A stretch of DNA of 64,000 nt from an uncultured Poribacteria bacterium (GTDB taxonomy: Bacteria > Poribacteria > WGA-4E > WGA-3G): the NCBI GenBank assembly GCA_951828385.1, contig OX639973.1, positions 6,592,313 through 6,656,312 of the forward strand, in the 5' to 3' direction. Within the stretch, counting starts at the first letter, position 1. Every line of letters starts with the position of its first letter. The notes beneath the pieces are model-generated. The model did not search any database and was not told the DNA's origin. It worked only from the letters and a program-made list of their open reading frames with translations. Below are positions 44,196-52,173 of this stretch, piece after piece. Both the position numbers and the translations under genes were made by a program.

Positions 44196-44290
44196 TTAGG
44201 ACTTACGCAGCCTCCTTTGCATGCGGGGGTTTAAACACCGCATGCAGGGCGTAATACGTCCGTTGTCATGGAAAAATGCGTAAGTCCTGA
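44196..44290. mobile_element. MITE-like element with ACTTACGCA inverted ends
   Basis: AGGACTTACGCA (44198-44209) and TGCGTAAGTCCT (44277-44288) are perfect 12-bp inverted ends around about 67 bp. Inside, TGCATGCGG (44218-44226) pairs perfectly with CCGCATGCA (44238-44246). No reading frame fits. A single end of the same type lies at 31735. The ends recall those of small transposase-dependent elements, but the parent element is not in the window. Confidence 0.65.
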
Positions 44291-44307
44291 TAGAGGTATT
44301 GATGTAC

Positions 44308-44380
44308 AGCCCTGTAAGGGCGACATGTTTATAGAAACGGCATCTCTACGAAACTAAGCCCCGTAGGGGCGACATGTTTA
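44308..44380. repeat. Two copies of the GTAGGGGCGACATG repeat
   Basis: CCTGTAAGGGCGACATG followed by TTTATAGAAACGG (44308-44338), and CCCCGTAGGGGCGACATG followed by TTTA (44357-44380). A third copy lies at 1440. Together with the MITE-like element this fills the 361-bp spacer upstream of purL. Confidence 0.65.
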
Positions 44381-44455
44381 TTATGCTTGTACTGTATAAG
44401 GTGCTTCAGTAGTAAGGTGTACTGCCATCGGAAATTCAGGCCACTGTCTAAACCA

Positions 44456-44478
44456 AGATTGTAATATAATGACAATCT
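44456..44478. promoter_or_regulatory. Palindrome around a -10 box upstream of purL
   Basis: AGATTGT (44456-44462) and ACAATCT (44472-44478) flank AATATAATG, which contains TATAAT at 44465-44470. No good -35 box is seen. The arrangement would suit a repressor site over a promoter for purL. Confidence 0.35.
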
Positions 44479-44535
44479 AAATGATTTTTAGCAAAATCTC
44501 TTCAAAAAGACGACGAGTAAATAGTGGAGAAATTA

Positions 44536-46932
44536 ATGTCCAATACGGTTAACGAAATAGAGATCCTAAATGCGGACGATGCTGAACTGATGCGTATCAG
44601 TCGAGAAGGCACACTGTCCCTGAACTTGAACGAAATGAAGACGATCCAGACCCACTTCGGCGCGTTAGGACGCAACCCGACCGATGTAGAGATAGAGACC
44701 ATCGCCCAAACATGGTCTGAGCATTGCGTTCATAAAACGTTCAAAAGCATTATCCGCTATTCCGAAGACGGGAAAGCCCCTGAGCAGATTGATGGTCTGT
44801 TTCCAACCTACATTCAGCGCGCAACCGAGGATATCGCAAAACCTTGGTGTGTCTCCGTTTTTTCAGATAATGCCGGCATTATTGAATTTGATGAGACATT
44901 CAATCTCGTCTTCAAAGTAGAGACACATAACCACCCCTCAGCGATTGAACCTTACGGCGGTGCTGGCACCGGCATCGGTGGTGTAATTCGCGACTCACTC
45001 GGCACAGGGCTCGGTGCAAAACCGATTCTGAATACAGATGTCTTCTGCTTCGGAATGCCGGATACACCTTACGCGCAGCTGCCGAAAGGCACACTCCACC
45101 CAAAACGCGTCTTTAAAGGCGTTGTCGCCGGTGTACGAGATTACGGCAATCGGATGGGGATTCCTACCGCTAACGGGGCAATCCTCTTCGATGCGCGTTA
45201 TACTGCGAACCCACTCGTTTTCTGTGGAAACGTCGGTATCATACCGAGAAACCGATGTGAGAAATCCGTTGAACCCGGCGATCTCGTAGTCGCTATTGGT
45301 GGGCAGACCGGGCGCGACGGCATTCACGGCGCGACCTTTTCCTCCGCTGAATTGGACGATACTTCTGAAAGCCTCGGTAGCGTCGTGCAAATCGGCAACC
45401 CAATCATGGAAAAGAAGATCGTTGACGCGTTGCTACAAGCGCGCGACCGCAACCTTTATCGTTCAATCACCGATTGCGGTGCAGGCGGATTCTCGTCTGC
45501 TGTCGGTGAAATGGGCGAACATATAGGTGCCGAAGTACACCTTGAACGCGTCTCGCTAAAATATGAAGGGCTTGCCCCGTGGGAAATTTGGCTCTCCGAA
45601 GCGCAGGAACGCATGGTCATCGCTGTGCCGCCCGAAAATCTACCGGAACTGATGGAGATATGTGAGGCAGAATTCGTTGAAGCCACAGTCCTCGGTACTT
45701 TTACAGATACACATAGACTCCAAGTTTTCTATGAAGGCGCGATGGTCGCCGATTTAGAGATGGAGTTCCTGCATAACGGACTCCCGAAACCCGTGAAACA
45801 GGCGATTTGGCAGCCACCCAAACATCCTGAGATGCCATCGCGAGACGCAGCAACGAAAGACTATACGGACGATCTCAAAAAACTTCTTGCCAGTCCAAAC
45901 ATCGCCAGCAAAGAATCCGTCATTCGGCAATACGATCACGAAGTCCAAGGCGGTGTGGTTATTAATCCACTCGTCGGTGTGGCAAACGATGGACCGAGCG
46001 ATGCATGCGTCGTCACCCCTGTCTTAGGCAGCCGAAGAGGCGTTATCGTCGCCAACGGTATTAACCCCAAATATAGCGACGTGGACCCGTATCTCAGTGC
46101 CGCAGCAGCGATTGATGAGGCTTTGCGAAACATAGTCGCTGTCGGGGGTAGCCTTGAAAAGACCGCATTACTCGATAACTTCTGCTGGGGAAACCCCGAC
46201 AAACCTGATCGACTCGGCGAATTAGTCCGCGCGGCGAAGGCGTGTTATGATATCGCGACCGCCTACGGCACCCCTTTCATCTCAGGGAAAGATAGCCTTT
46301 ATAACGAATACCGCGACACGACGACCGGTGAGCAACGCGCGATTCCGTCAACGCTCCTCATCTCCGCGATCTGTGTCATCCCAGACATCTGTAATGCCGT
46401 TACAATGGATGTGAAGGCTCCCGGCAATTTCATCTATGTCGTCGGCAATACATACACTGAATTGGGCGGATCCCACTACTTCGGTATTCACGGACATATC
46501 GGAAACACCGCACCTGCCATCCGTCCTGATGAAGGCAAGCGAACAATGGAACGACTCAGCACGGCTATCAATCGTGGATGGGTGCGTTCCTGCCACGACT
46601 GTTCCGAAGGCGGGATCGGCGTGGCAGTCGCGGAGATGGCATTTGCTGGCGGATACGGGATGTCCCTGAGCCTTGATGACATTCCCACAGGTGACGAGAT
46701 TACCGCTGATGACTATCTCCTGTTTTCGGAGTCAAACAGCCGTTTCATTGTAGAAATTGAACCGCAACACCGAGACGCTTACGAAAACCACATGGCAGAT
46801 GTCCCGATAGGTTGCCTCGGCAGTGTCACAGATACACCAGAATTCGTCATCACGGGGAAAACGGGACACCCGATCGTTGAGACCTCAATTGATATTCTCA
46901 AATCTGCATGGCAAACACCGTTGCATGCGTAA
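44536..46932 (+). CDS. purL: Phosphoribosylformylglycinamidine synthase subunit PurL
   Basis: A 798-residue enzyme from ATG 44536 (a GTG 12 bp earlier is the alternative). PurL converts FGAR to FGAM with ATP in step four of purine synthesis. Landmarks: IAQTWSEHCVHKTFKSIIRY, VFKVETHNHPSAIEPYGGAG, GAKPILNTDVFCFGMPD, YRSITDCGAGGFSSAVGEMG, PFISGKDSLYNEYRD and HDCSEGGIGVAVAEMAFAGG. The length fits the small-PurL type that works with separate PurQ and PurS. PurQ follows after a 511-bp spacer; no PurS gene is seen here. Confidence 0.96.
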   Translation: MSNTVNEIEILNADDAELMRISREGTLSLNLNEMKTIQTHFGALGRNPTDVEIETIAQTWSEHCVHKTFKSIIRYSEDGKAPEQIDGLFPTYIQRATEDIAKPWCVSVFSDNAGIIEFDETFNLVFKVETHNHPSAIEPYGGAGTGIGGVIRDSLGTGLGAKPILNTDVFCFGMPDTPYAQLPKGTLHPKRVFKGVVAGVRDYGNRMGIPTANGAILFDARYTANPLVFCGNVGIIPRNRCEKSVEPGDLVVAIGGQTGRDGIHGATFSSAELDDTSESLGSVVQIGNPIMEKKIVDALLQARDRNLYRSITDCGAGGFSSAVGEMGEHIGAEVHLERVSLKYEGLAPWEIWLSEAQERMVIAVPPENLPELMEICEAEFVEATVLGTFTDTHRLQVFYEGAMVADLEMEFLHNGLPKPVKQAIWQPPKHPEMPSRDAATKDYTDDLKKLLASPNIASKESVIRQYDHEVQGGVVINPLVGVANDGPSDACVVTPVLGSRRGVIVANGINPKYSDVDPYLSAAAAIDEALRNIVAVGGSLEKTALLDNFCWGNPDKPDRLGELVRAAKACYDIATAYGTPFISGKDSLYNEYRDTTTGEQRAIPSTLLISAICVIPDICNAVTMDVKAPGNFIYVVGNTYTELGGSHYFGIHGHIGNTAPAIRPDEGKRTMERLSTAINRGWVRSCHDCSEGGIGVAVAEMAFAGGYGMSLSLDDIPTGDEITADDYLLFSESNSRFIVEIEPQHRDAYENHMADVPIGCLGSVTDTPEFVITGKTGHPIVETSIDILKSAWQTPLHA

Positions 46933-46964
46933 CTTTTAAGCAAGTGGTGTGTTCTATTCATAGG

Positions 46965-47428
46965 AGGTGATAGACCCCTTGCTAAAGCATAGGGGCTTCC
47001 GCAAAGTTGTTTTTCTTTACAGAAGCATTCGTGGCTTCAAACGACATTGCTTTCATTTTGAGAATGTCAAAAACGAAAGTCTTACGATGCCTAAGCACAA
47101 GGGACGCTACCCCGACCCCGCACCGAAGTGCCTTATGAACATTTTGACGTGCTGCGAGAGGCTATTAACCTCTTTACATTCTCGTGGGATACGACATGAC
47201 TCGGATTTCCCGAACACGTGACGAGCATATTTTAGATATTTATTGAGGCGTATGAGGCTTTTACACAGTTGTCTCAAATACCAAGCAATATACCAGTGCA
47301 TCAACTGCAACCAATGCCGAATACAAAGAAAAGTGTATCACATTTTTAGTCAAAAGTCAAAGGTTTTTTTGACACAATACAGGAGCGGTTCTGTATCCCC
47401 CGTCTAAAGACTGGGGGTTTTAGAACCG
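46965..47428. mobile_element. Possible IS200/IS605-like non-coding remnant
   Basis: The 511-bp purL-purQ spacer begins with a hairpin, CCCCTTGCT-AA-AGCATAGGGG (46975-46995), after TAGGAGGTGATAG. It ends with a nested hairpin: CGGTTCT (47386-47392) with AGAACCG (47422-47428) around CCCCC (47397-47401) and GGGGG (47413-47417). Such hairpins at both ends resemble Y1-transposase elements. No transposase motif was found between them. The right hairpin, followed by TTTT, may also act as a terminator or attenuator before purQ. Confidence 0.4.
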
Positions 47429-47443
47429 AAGATTTGGATAAAA

Positions 47444-48232
47444 ATGATGGAACCTAAAGTACTCATCTTACGAACCGCAGGGACTAACTGTGATGCAGAA
47501 ACAGACACGGCGTTTCAACTCGCCGGTGCTCAGACCGCGTTAGTCCACATCCAGAACCTCATATCCGGCAAAGTTAACCTAACCGACTATCAGATCCTCG
47601 CGATTCCAGGCGGTTTCTCCTACGGCGATGACATTGCAGCCGGTATTCTACTCGCGATCGAGATGAAACACAAATTGACGAACGTGCTCAACCAGTTCGT
47701 TGCAGACGGTAAACTCGTCATCGGTATATGCAATGGATTCCAAGTACTGGTACGGACAGGCTTGTTACCGGGCATAGATGCGTCCGCAGAGATGACACAA
47801 CGCTCGACACTCGCAATGAACACCTCCGCAAAGTTTGAGTGTCGGTGGATAGACTTAGAGACACAAGAAAGTCCGTGTGTCTTTACCAAAGGCATCAAAC
47901 CACGCGTCTATCTGCCGGTCGCGCACGCTGAAGGACGATTTACTGCACCAGCAGATGTTTTGGCTGATTTGGAAGCGAATAATCAGGTTGTATTTCGGTA
48001 TGCCGACAGCGCATATCCAAACAACCCGAACGGTTCAGATGCCGATATCGCTGGAATCTGTGATGCAACAGGCAGAATCTTCGGTCTAATGCCACACCCA
48101 GAACGGTTCCTGACGAAATGGAATCATCCACGCTGGACAAGGCTCACAGAAACACAAGACACCCCTTCTGAAGAAGGCGATGGACTCGCTATCTTCAAGA
48201 ACGCTGTTAATTATGTCAAAACATTTTTTTAA
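47444..48232 (+). CDS. purQ: Phosphoribosylformylglycinamidine synthase subunit PurQ
   Basis: A 262-residue class I glutamine amidotransferase that supplies ammonia to PurL. Landmarks: PKVLILRTAGTNCDAETDTA, LAIPGGFSYGDDIAAGILLA, the nucleophile elbow VIGICNGFQVLVRTGLLPG with its Cys, and the catalytic His-Glu of LMPHPERFLTKW. The length is normal for the PurQ found with small PurL. Two ATGs stand in tandem at 47444 and 47447; no strong ribosome site is seen. The long spacer from purL means it may have its own regulation. Confidence 0.95.
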   Translation: MMEPKVLILRTAGTNCDAETDTAFQLAGAQTALVHIQNLISGKVNLTDYQILAIPGGFSYGDDIAAGILLAIEMKHKLTNVLNQFVADGKLVIGICNGFQVLVRTGLLPGIDASAEMTQRSTLAMNTSAKFECRWIDLETQESPCVFTKGIKPRVYLPVAHAEGRFTAPADVLADLEANNQVVFRYADSAYPNNPNGSDADIAGICDATGRIFGLMPHPERFLTKWNHPRWTRLTETQDTPSEEGDGLAIFKNAVNYVKTFF

Positions 48233-48396
48233 CTGCAAAGCACTACTCGGCTATTTCCTTTATTCAGCCTCGCGGACTCTGACTAATCTACATCTCTTTG
48301 AATGGAAGCCCGTAATTCTCTCAGGTGACGGTGCAAATGTATCGAAAACCCGTCGGAAAAAACGGAGCAGAAACCCAAATATTTAAAAAATAAAAA

Positions 48397-48831
48397 ATGC
48401 AAGAGAAGCTATCGCGTCGCCTACTTCCATTCTATATGAAGCTACCCGTTTTTTGGGCGTTCATCATACTTTCAGTGTTGGGGCAATTGCTCTGGGTCGC
48501 TGCCATCTCACAAGACATACGCATCGACCTACGCTGGTCAAGTTTCGGATTCGGTTTAGGGATCGCCTTGGGGTTTATGCAGGGGAAGTGGACATCCCGG
48601 TTATGGCAACAGTCCTATCTAAAGGTGCTAAAGCGGCAGATAACTTTCTGGGACGCGAAAGGCGCGAAACTCTTAACTTTCTACACCTGCGTTGCACTCA
48701 GTGTACCGGCTTTCTGTCCTTTCCTCATCCGTTCACTCAGCACTTTAGCAGGGGTCCAATCCTATGTCTTCGGCTTCATCGGTGCAATGAATGTGGCATT
48801 GCTATTATGGGTCCGGCGCATCCCGAAGTGA
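48397..48831 (+). CDS. Small integral membrane protein, unknown
   Basis: A 144-residue protein with four predicted membrane segments (about 15-37, 45-62, 88-110, 116-137) and Trp-rich loops (DLRWSSFGF, KWTSRLWQQSY). No family is recognised. It follows purQ by 164 bp on the same strand; the spacer contains no clear promoter or terminator. The basic ends (MQEKLSRRL, WVRRIPK) suggest both termini are inside. Codon use looks like that of its neighbours, so it is probably a real gene. Confidence 0.55.
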   Translation: MQEKLSRRLLPFYMKLPVFWAFIILSVLGQLLWVAAISQDIRIDLRWSSFGFGLGIALGFMQGKWTSRLWQQSYLKVLKRQITFWDAKGAKLLTFYTCVALSVPAFCPFLIRSLSTLAGVQSYVFGFIGAMNVALLLWVRRIPK

Positions 48832-48837
48832 ATTAGG

Positions 48838-48904
48838 AATAGTTGTTAGTAAAAGAATTTTGATACATGTCAAAACACACATTTAACTGAACACTGACAA
48901 CTGA
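48838..48904. repeat. Short TTATCAG-type element
   Basis: AATAGTTGTTAGTAAAAG on the left and TTTAACTGAACACTGACAA with CTGATTG on the right, around 25 bp. A shortened copy of the spacer element. Confidence 0.5.
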
Positions 48905-48934
48905 TTGAAAAATTTGTCACAGATATGCTAAACT
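48905..48934 (+). promoter_or_regulatory. Probable promoter of the 48980 gene
   Basis: TTGAAA (48905-48910), an 18-bp spacer and TAAACT (48929-48934), 45 bp before the ATG. Confidence 0.45.
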
Positions 48935-48979
48935 TTATATAAAATGGATAAACACAGCGTCATTGTCGGAGAATTCAAC

Positions 48980-49498
48980 ATGCGTCCACTGACAATTTCC
49001 TTACCAGATTATTTATATGAAAAACTAACACAACAAGCAAAAGTATCTAAAATTTCGCTTGAAGAATTTGTGTTGTTTCAACTCAAGCGCGACGAAGCAA
49101 GTGATATAGCCCTAACTTTTTTACAAAAGCGCGCTGGCAGATGCTTGACGACAGGAGAACCTATTCTTAAAGAATCGGCTCCACTTGTTTGGGTAGTCCC
49201 CATTTTCACCAATGTCGAACCTCCTGTCAGAGTTGGGGAGATACTCGTTGATGCTAACACCGACGAAGTTTTAAGCACAGAGATGGATGTGGCTGAAATG
49301 ATTGAAAACGGACACGTTAGTTTTGGGTTTGAGTCTTTAGCTATAGAAAAACAAGAACGTTTGACGGAACTTCTGGCATTGAATAATGAAAGAGTGTTAG
49401 AATCGGAAGATAAGCAAGAAATGGAAGCACTCGTTGCTGAAGAACAGGCACTGCAAATCCAAAATCTTGAAAGATTAGAGAAACGGCTTTTGTCATAA
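48980..49498 (+). CDS. Ribbon-helix-helix-like protein paired with an HNH nuclease
   Basis: A 172-residue protein starting at ATG 48980, 8 bp after GGAG; an upstream in-frame ATG at 48944 lacks a ribosome site. The N-terminal 45 residues (MRPLTISLPDYLYEKLTQQA, then KISLEEFVLFQL) resemble a ribbon-helix-helix DNA-binding fold as in antitoxins. The middle contains VGEILVDANTDEVLS, a strand-turn motif. The C-terminus is a Glu-rich coiled helix (ERVLESEDKQEMEALVAEEQ). No family is recognised for the whole. It lies 13 bp before the HNH gene, so the two are likely one unit. Confidence 0.6.
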   Translation: MRPLTISLPDYLYEKLTQQAKVSKISLEEFVLFQLKRDEASDIALTFLQKRAGRCLTTGEPILKESAPLVWVVPIFTNVEPPVRVGEILVDANTDEVLSTEMDVAEMIENGHVSFGFESLAIEKQERLTELLALNNERVLESEDKQEMEALVAEEQALQIQNLERLEKRLLS

Positions 49499-49511
49499 GC
49501 AGGACGTGATA

Positions 49512-49919
49512 ATGCGCATAAGTGACCAGATGCGCGGTAAAGTGGCAAGCCGCGCAAGTAAACGGTGTGAGTACTGCCAACATCCTCAATCAATTTCTAC
49601 TTCCCGTTTTCAAGTTGATCATATTAAACCAAGGGCGGCAAATGGACCGACAGAGTTGAGCAATCTGGCACTTGCCTGTTCACACTGTAATTTGCACAAA
49701 GCCACGCGTCAAAAAGGAATTGACCCATTGACAGGAAGGGTCGCTAGACTTTTCAACCCTCGAATTGAGGAGTGGCGAACTCATTTTCTCTTAAACCGAG
49801 AAAATGGCGAAATTGAAGGACAAACACCTATAGGTCGGGCAACGGTCATAGCACTCCAGATGAATGCTGAGCAACCGATTCAAGCGCGCCGGAATTTGAT
49901 AAGATTTGGGGTTTTGTGA
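49512..49919 (+). CDS. HNH endonuclease-fold protein
   Basis: A 135-residue protein (ATG 49512; GTG 49506 is an alternative). The HNH core is complete: CEYCQHPQ, FQVDHIKPRAANGPTELSNL and ALACSHCNLHKA give the two zinc CxxC pairs and the H-N-H residues. The C-terminal 60 residues (NPRIEEWRTHFLLNRENGEI) are conserved in a group of small HNH proteins abundant in cyanobacteria and related phyla. It cuts DNA in general; the biological target is unknown. The pairing with the 48980 gene suggests a two-gene mobile or toxin-antitoxin-like unit. Confidence 0.85.
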   Translation: MRISDQMRGKVASRASKRCEYCQHPQSISTSRFQVDHIKPRAANGPTELSNLALACSHCNLHKATRQKGIDPLTGRVARLFNPRIEEWRTHFLLNRENGEIEGQTPIGRATVIALQMNAEQPIQARRNLIRFGVL

Positions 49920-49962
49920 AAGTTTCAGAGACGCTATCAATCAAATAGTGTTTAGGCATGAA

Positions 49963-49990
49963 AACCTCCGATAGCTTTTGGGGTTTTCGC
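49963..49990 (+). terminator. Possible weak terminator after the HNH gene
   Basis: GAAAACCTC (49963-49971 or close) pairs with GGGGTTTTC (49982-49990) around an 11-nt loop. The downstream sequence is GCATTTAATT, so the T-run is weak. Confidence 0.4.
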
Positions 49991-50011
49991 ATTTAATTAA
50001 CTTACTCAAAC

Positions 50012-51739
50012 ATGAACCTTGATAGAAACCAAGAAAAAGCCGTGAACCACCTCACGGGCCCCGCAATCGTCATCGCAGGACCCGGTAGCGGTAAAACAAC
50101 AGTCGTAACCGCACGGATTCTCAACCTCATCCAGACGCATAACATCCCACCGCCACAGATCCTCGCTATCGCCTTCAATAGAAAGGCCGTTGAAGAAATG
50201 GAAACCCGAATCTTACGGGAACTCACGGCATCCGAAACCCAAACACTTCAAAAACCTGTCATCCGTACACTCCACGCCTTCGGTAAAGACATTATCACCG
50301 AAAACTATCAACGCGCCGGATTTAACCATATCCCTGAAATCTGGGCAGGACAGATGGATCAAATCATCGCAGAAGAACAGCGACTGATTGAACGCGAAGC
50401 CGCTACAACCGAAGTCGCTATCTATAAAATTGAGCACAAAGAGACCGGCAAATGTTACATCGGGCAGACGACGAACCCAGAACGGCGTGAAAAAGAACAC
50501 TTCACCCATTCATCAAACGACAGACTCCGACAAGCCATCCGACATGAAGGCACGACACAATTCAGTTTCAAAGTGATAGAATCGGTCAAAGGACGAAAGG
50601 CGAATCGTCGTGAAGCGCACTGGATCGCATACTACAGAGACCGCGCAAGCGTATTCAATCGTGCAGACCCACTACGGAGGCAGTATAGCAACCAACTCAT
50701 CCTTGAGATGTTCTGCCAGCATTTCGGTATCCCTTATGAAGAAAATTTCGACACACACCCTGATTTCGAGAATCTCCGCGACCGTTTCAACGACATAAAA
50801 GAGACAGTCATGCGCGCGAAACGTCAAGTCACCACAGGGCTGTTCGATCCAACCACACTTGACGACCCAGTGGCGCGAGCATTTGCAATAAAATACGAAG
50901 ACCTCAAAACCCAAGCAAACGCTGTCGATTTCGAGGATATGATTATCCACGCCGCGAATCTACTTGAGATTAATCCTGATCTCCGCCAAACCTATCGCGA
51001 CAGATTCCCCTACGTCCTTGTCGACGAGTTCCAAGATATTGCACCCGCCGACTTCCGACTGATCCAACTTTTATCCGAAAACCTTTTCGCTGTCGGTGAC
51101 GACGATCAGGCGATCTACGGATTCCGAGGTGGCAACTCAGAGATTATGCTGGCATTCACCGACGAGAAGGACGTAACAAAATATGAGATCACGCGCAACT
51201 ACCGCTCCACATCAACCATCGTTGAACACGCCAGGGCATTGATTGAACGCAACGCACCCCGAATCCGAAAAGACCTCCGCGCCTACAACCCGATACAACT
51301 GCACATAAAAACCGTAGAGACAACCCCTGAAACCGCCGCAGCAGCTTTACGACGCGAGTTGGAATCATCACATGAAACCGCCGTTTTGGCACGTACCAAC
51401 TACGAAACCGATCAGATTCAAGCCATACTTGGCAACCATCCAGCAGCCCCTGAAATAACAACAATCCACAAAGCAAAGGGGCGGGAATGGGAAAAGGTTA
51501 TCCTCATCCACAACACACTGGAGCGACGTTTCCCGCGTCGTGATAGTGAACGCACAGAGGAACGTCGTGTCTTCTATGTCGCGATGACGCGTGCCAAGGT
51601 GGAACTCATCGTCCTCGGCGGGAGATGTCCTTTTGTGCCAGAGTTCGAGAAAATCCACAAAAACCTCAGCTACTATCTCCGTCAGTTCACCTATTGGCGA
51701 GCAAGAAGAAAATTAAAGAAAGAGGGTGACACAAAATAG
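50012..51739 (+). CDS. UvrD/Rep-type helicase with an inserted GIY-YIG nuclease domain
   Basis: A 575-residue SF1 helicase. Motifs in order: Q-like LDRNQEKAV (3-11), I GPGSGKTT (23-30), Ia AIAFNRKAVEEM (52-63), Ib IRTLHAFG (84-91), II LVDEFQDI (336-343), III VGDDDQAIYGFRG (361-373), IV ITRNYRST (393-400), V TIHKAKGREWE (484-494) and VI VFYVAMTRAK (520-529). Between Ib and II, residues about 136-216 form a GIY-YIG nuclease domain: AIYKI, KCYIGQT, PERRE with the catalytic Arg, and RREAHW with the catalytic Glu. UvrD-like proteins repair or unwind DNA; the added nuclease suggests coupled unwinding and cutting, perhaps in defence. The protein is shorter than UvrD, lacking most of domain 2B. Confidence 0.88.
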   Translation: MNLDRNQEKAVNHLTGPAIVIAGPGSGKTTVVTARILNLIQTHNIPPPQILAIAFNRKAVEEMETRILRELTASETQTLQKPVIRTLHAFGKDIITENYQRAGFNHIPEIWAGQMDQIIAEEQRLIEREAATTEVAIYKIEHKETGKCYIGQTTNPERREKEHFTHSSNDRLRQAIRHEGTTQFSFKVIESVKGRKANRREAHWIAYYRDRASVFNRADPLRRQYSNQLILEMFCQHFGIPYEENFDTHPDFENLRDRFNDIKETVMRAKRQVTTGLFDPTTLDDPVARAFAIKYEDLKTQANAVDFEDMIIHAANLLEINPDLRQTYRDRFPYVLVDEFQDIAPADFRLIQLLSENLFAVGDDDQAIYGFRGGNSEIMLAFTDEKDVTKYEITRNYRSTSTIVEHARALIERNAPRIRKDLRAYNPIQLHIKTVETTPETAAAALRRELESSHETAVLARTNYETDQIQAILGNHPAAPEITTIHKAKGREWEKVILIHNTLERRFPRRDSERTEERRVFYVAMTRAKVELIVLGGRCPFVPEFEKIHKNLSYYLRQFTYWRARRKLKKEGDTK

Positions 51740-51754
51740 AAATTGTGGTATAAT
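51726..51754 (+). promoter_or_regulatory. Promoter of the 51813 gene
   Basis: GTGACA (51726-51731), a 17-bp spacer and a perfect TATAAT (51749-51754). The -35 box lies in the last codons of the helicase gene. Confidence 0.7.
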
Positions 51755-51812
51755 GATTATCAAAAATCAGTTTGGACTGGCATAATTCGCAAAAAGCCAA
51801 AGGAAAAAAGAA

Positions 51813-52070
51813 ATGACAAACGAAGAACTCTATCAGGTAATGAAAGATGGTTTTGATCAAGTCAACCAGCGTTTTAATGAAGTCAATCAGCGTTTAGATA
51901 GGGTGGATACTCGATTAGATGGAGTGGATATTCGGCTCCGAACGGTTGAAAATGGTATATCGGAACTCAAGGGTAAGCAAAGCGCGATTGCAGGGATGCG
52001 AAACTGGATAACAGCAGCATGTGCTATTGGTGCCTTGATTATCTCCATTGTTGTCGCTATTTTCAAATAA
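51813..52070 (+). CDS. Small coiled-coil protein with C-terminal membrane anchor
   Basis: An 85-residue protein. Residues 10-55 are a coiled coil built from 7-residue repeats (QVNQRFNEVNQRLDRVDTRL). A single membrane segment follows at about 65-84 (WITAACAIGALIISIVVAIF). Similar small tail-anchored coiled-coil proteins are common and usually of unknown role. The ribosome site is AAAGGAAAAAAG. It has its own promoter. It could form a membrane-bound oligomer; any link to the helicase is only positional. Confidence 0.7.
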   Translation: MTNEELYQVMKDGFDQVNQRFNEVNQRLDRVDTRLDGVDIRLRTVENGISELKGKQSAIAGMRNWITAACAIGALIISIVVAIFK

Positions 52071-52173
52071 ACACCCAAACGAGTTAGACATGTAAAGCAT
52101 AAATAGACTATCGTTTAACTAACACGACCGTAATATTACATTTGAATCCATTCTTTTTTTAGCAGACGCGATT

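Noticed and set aside
48300..48396. CTCTCAGGTGACGG looked like part of a glycine riboswitch upstream of the 48397 gene
   Set aside because: The paired aptamer stems and the conserved core around them are missing, and the downstream gene is not a glycine gene.
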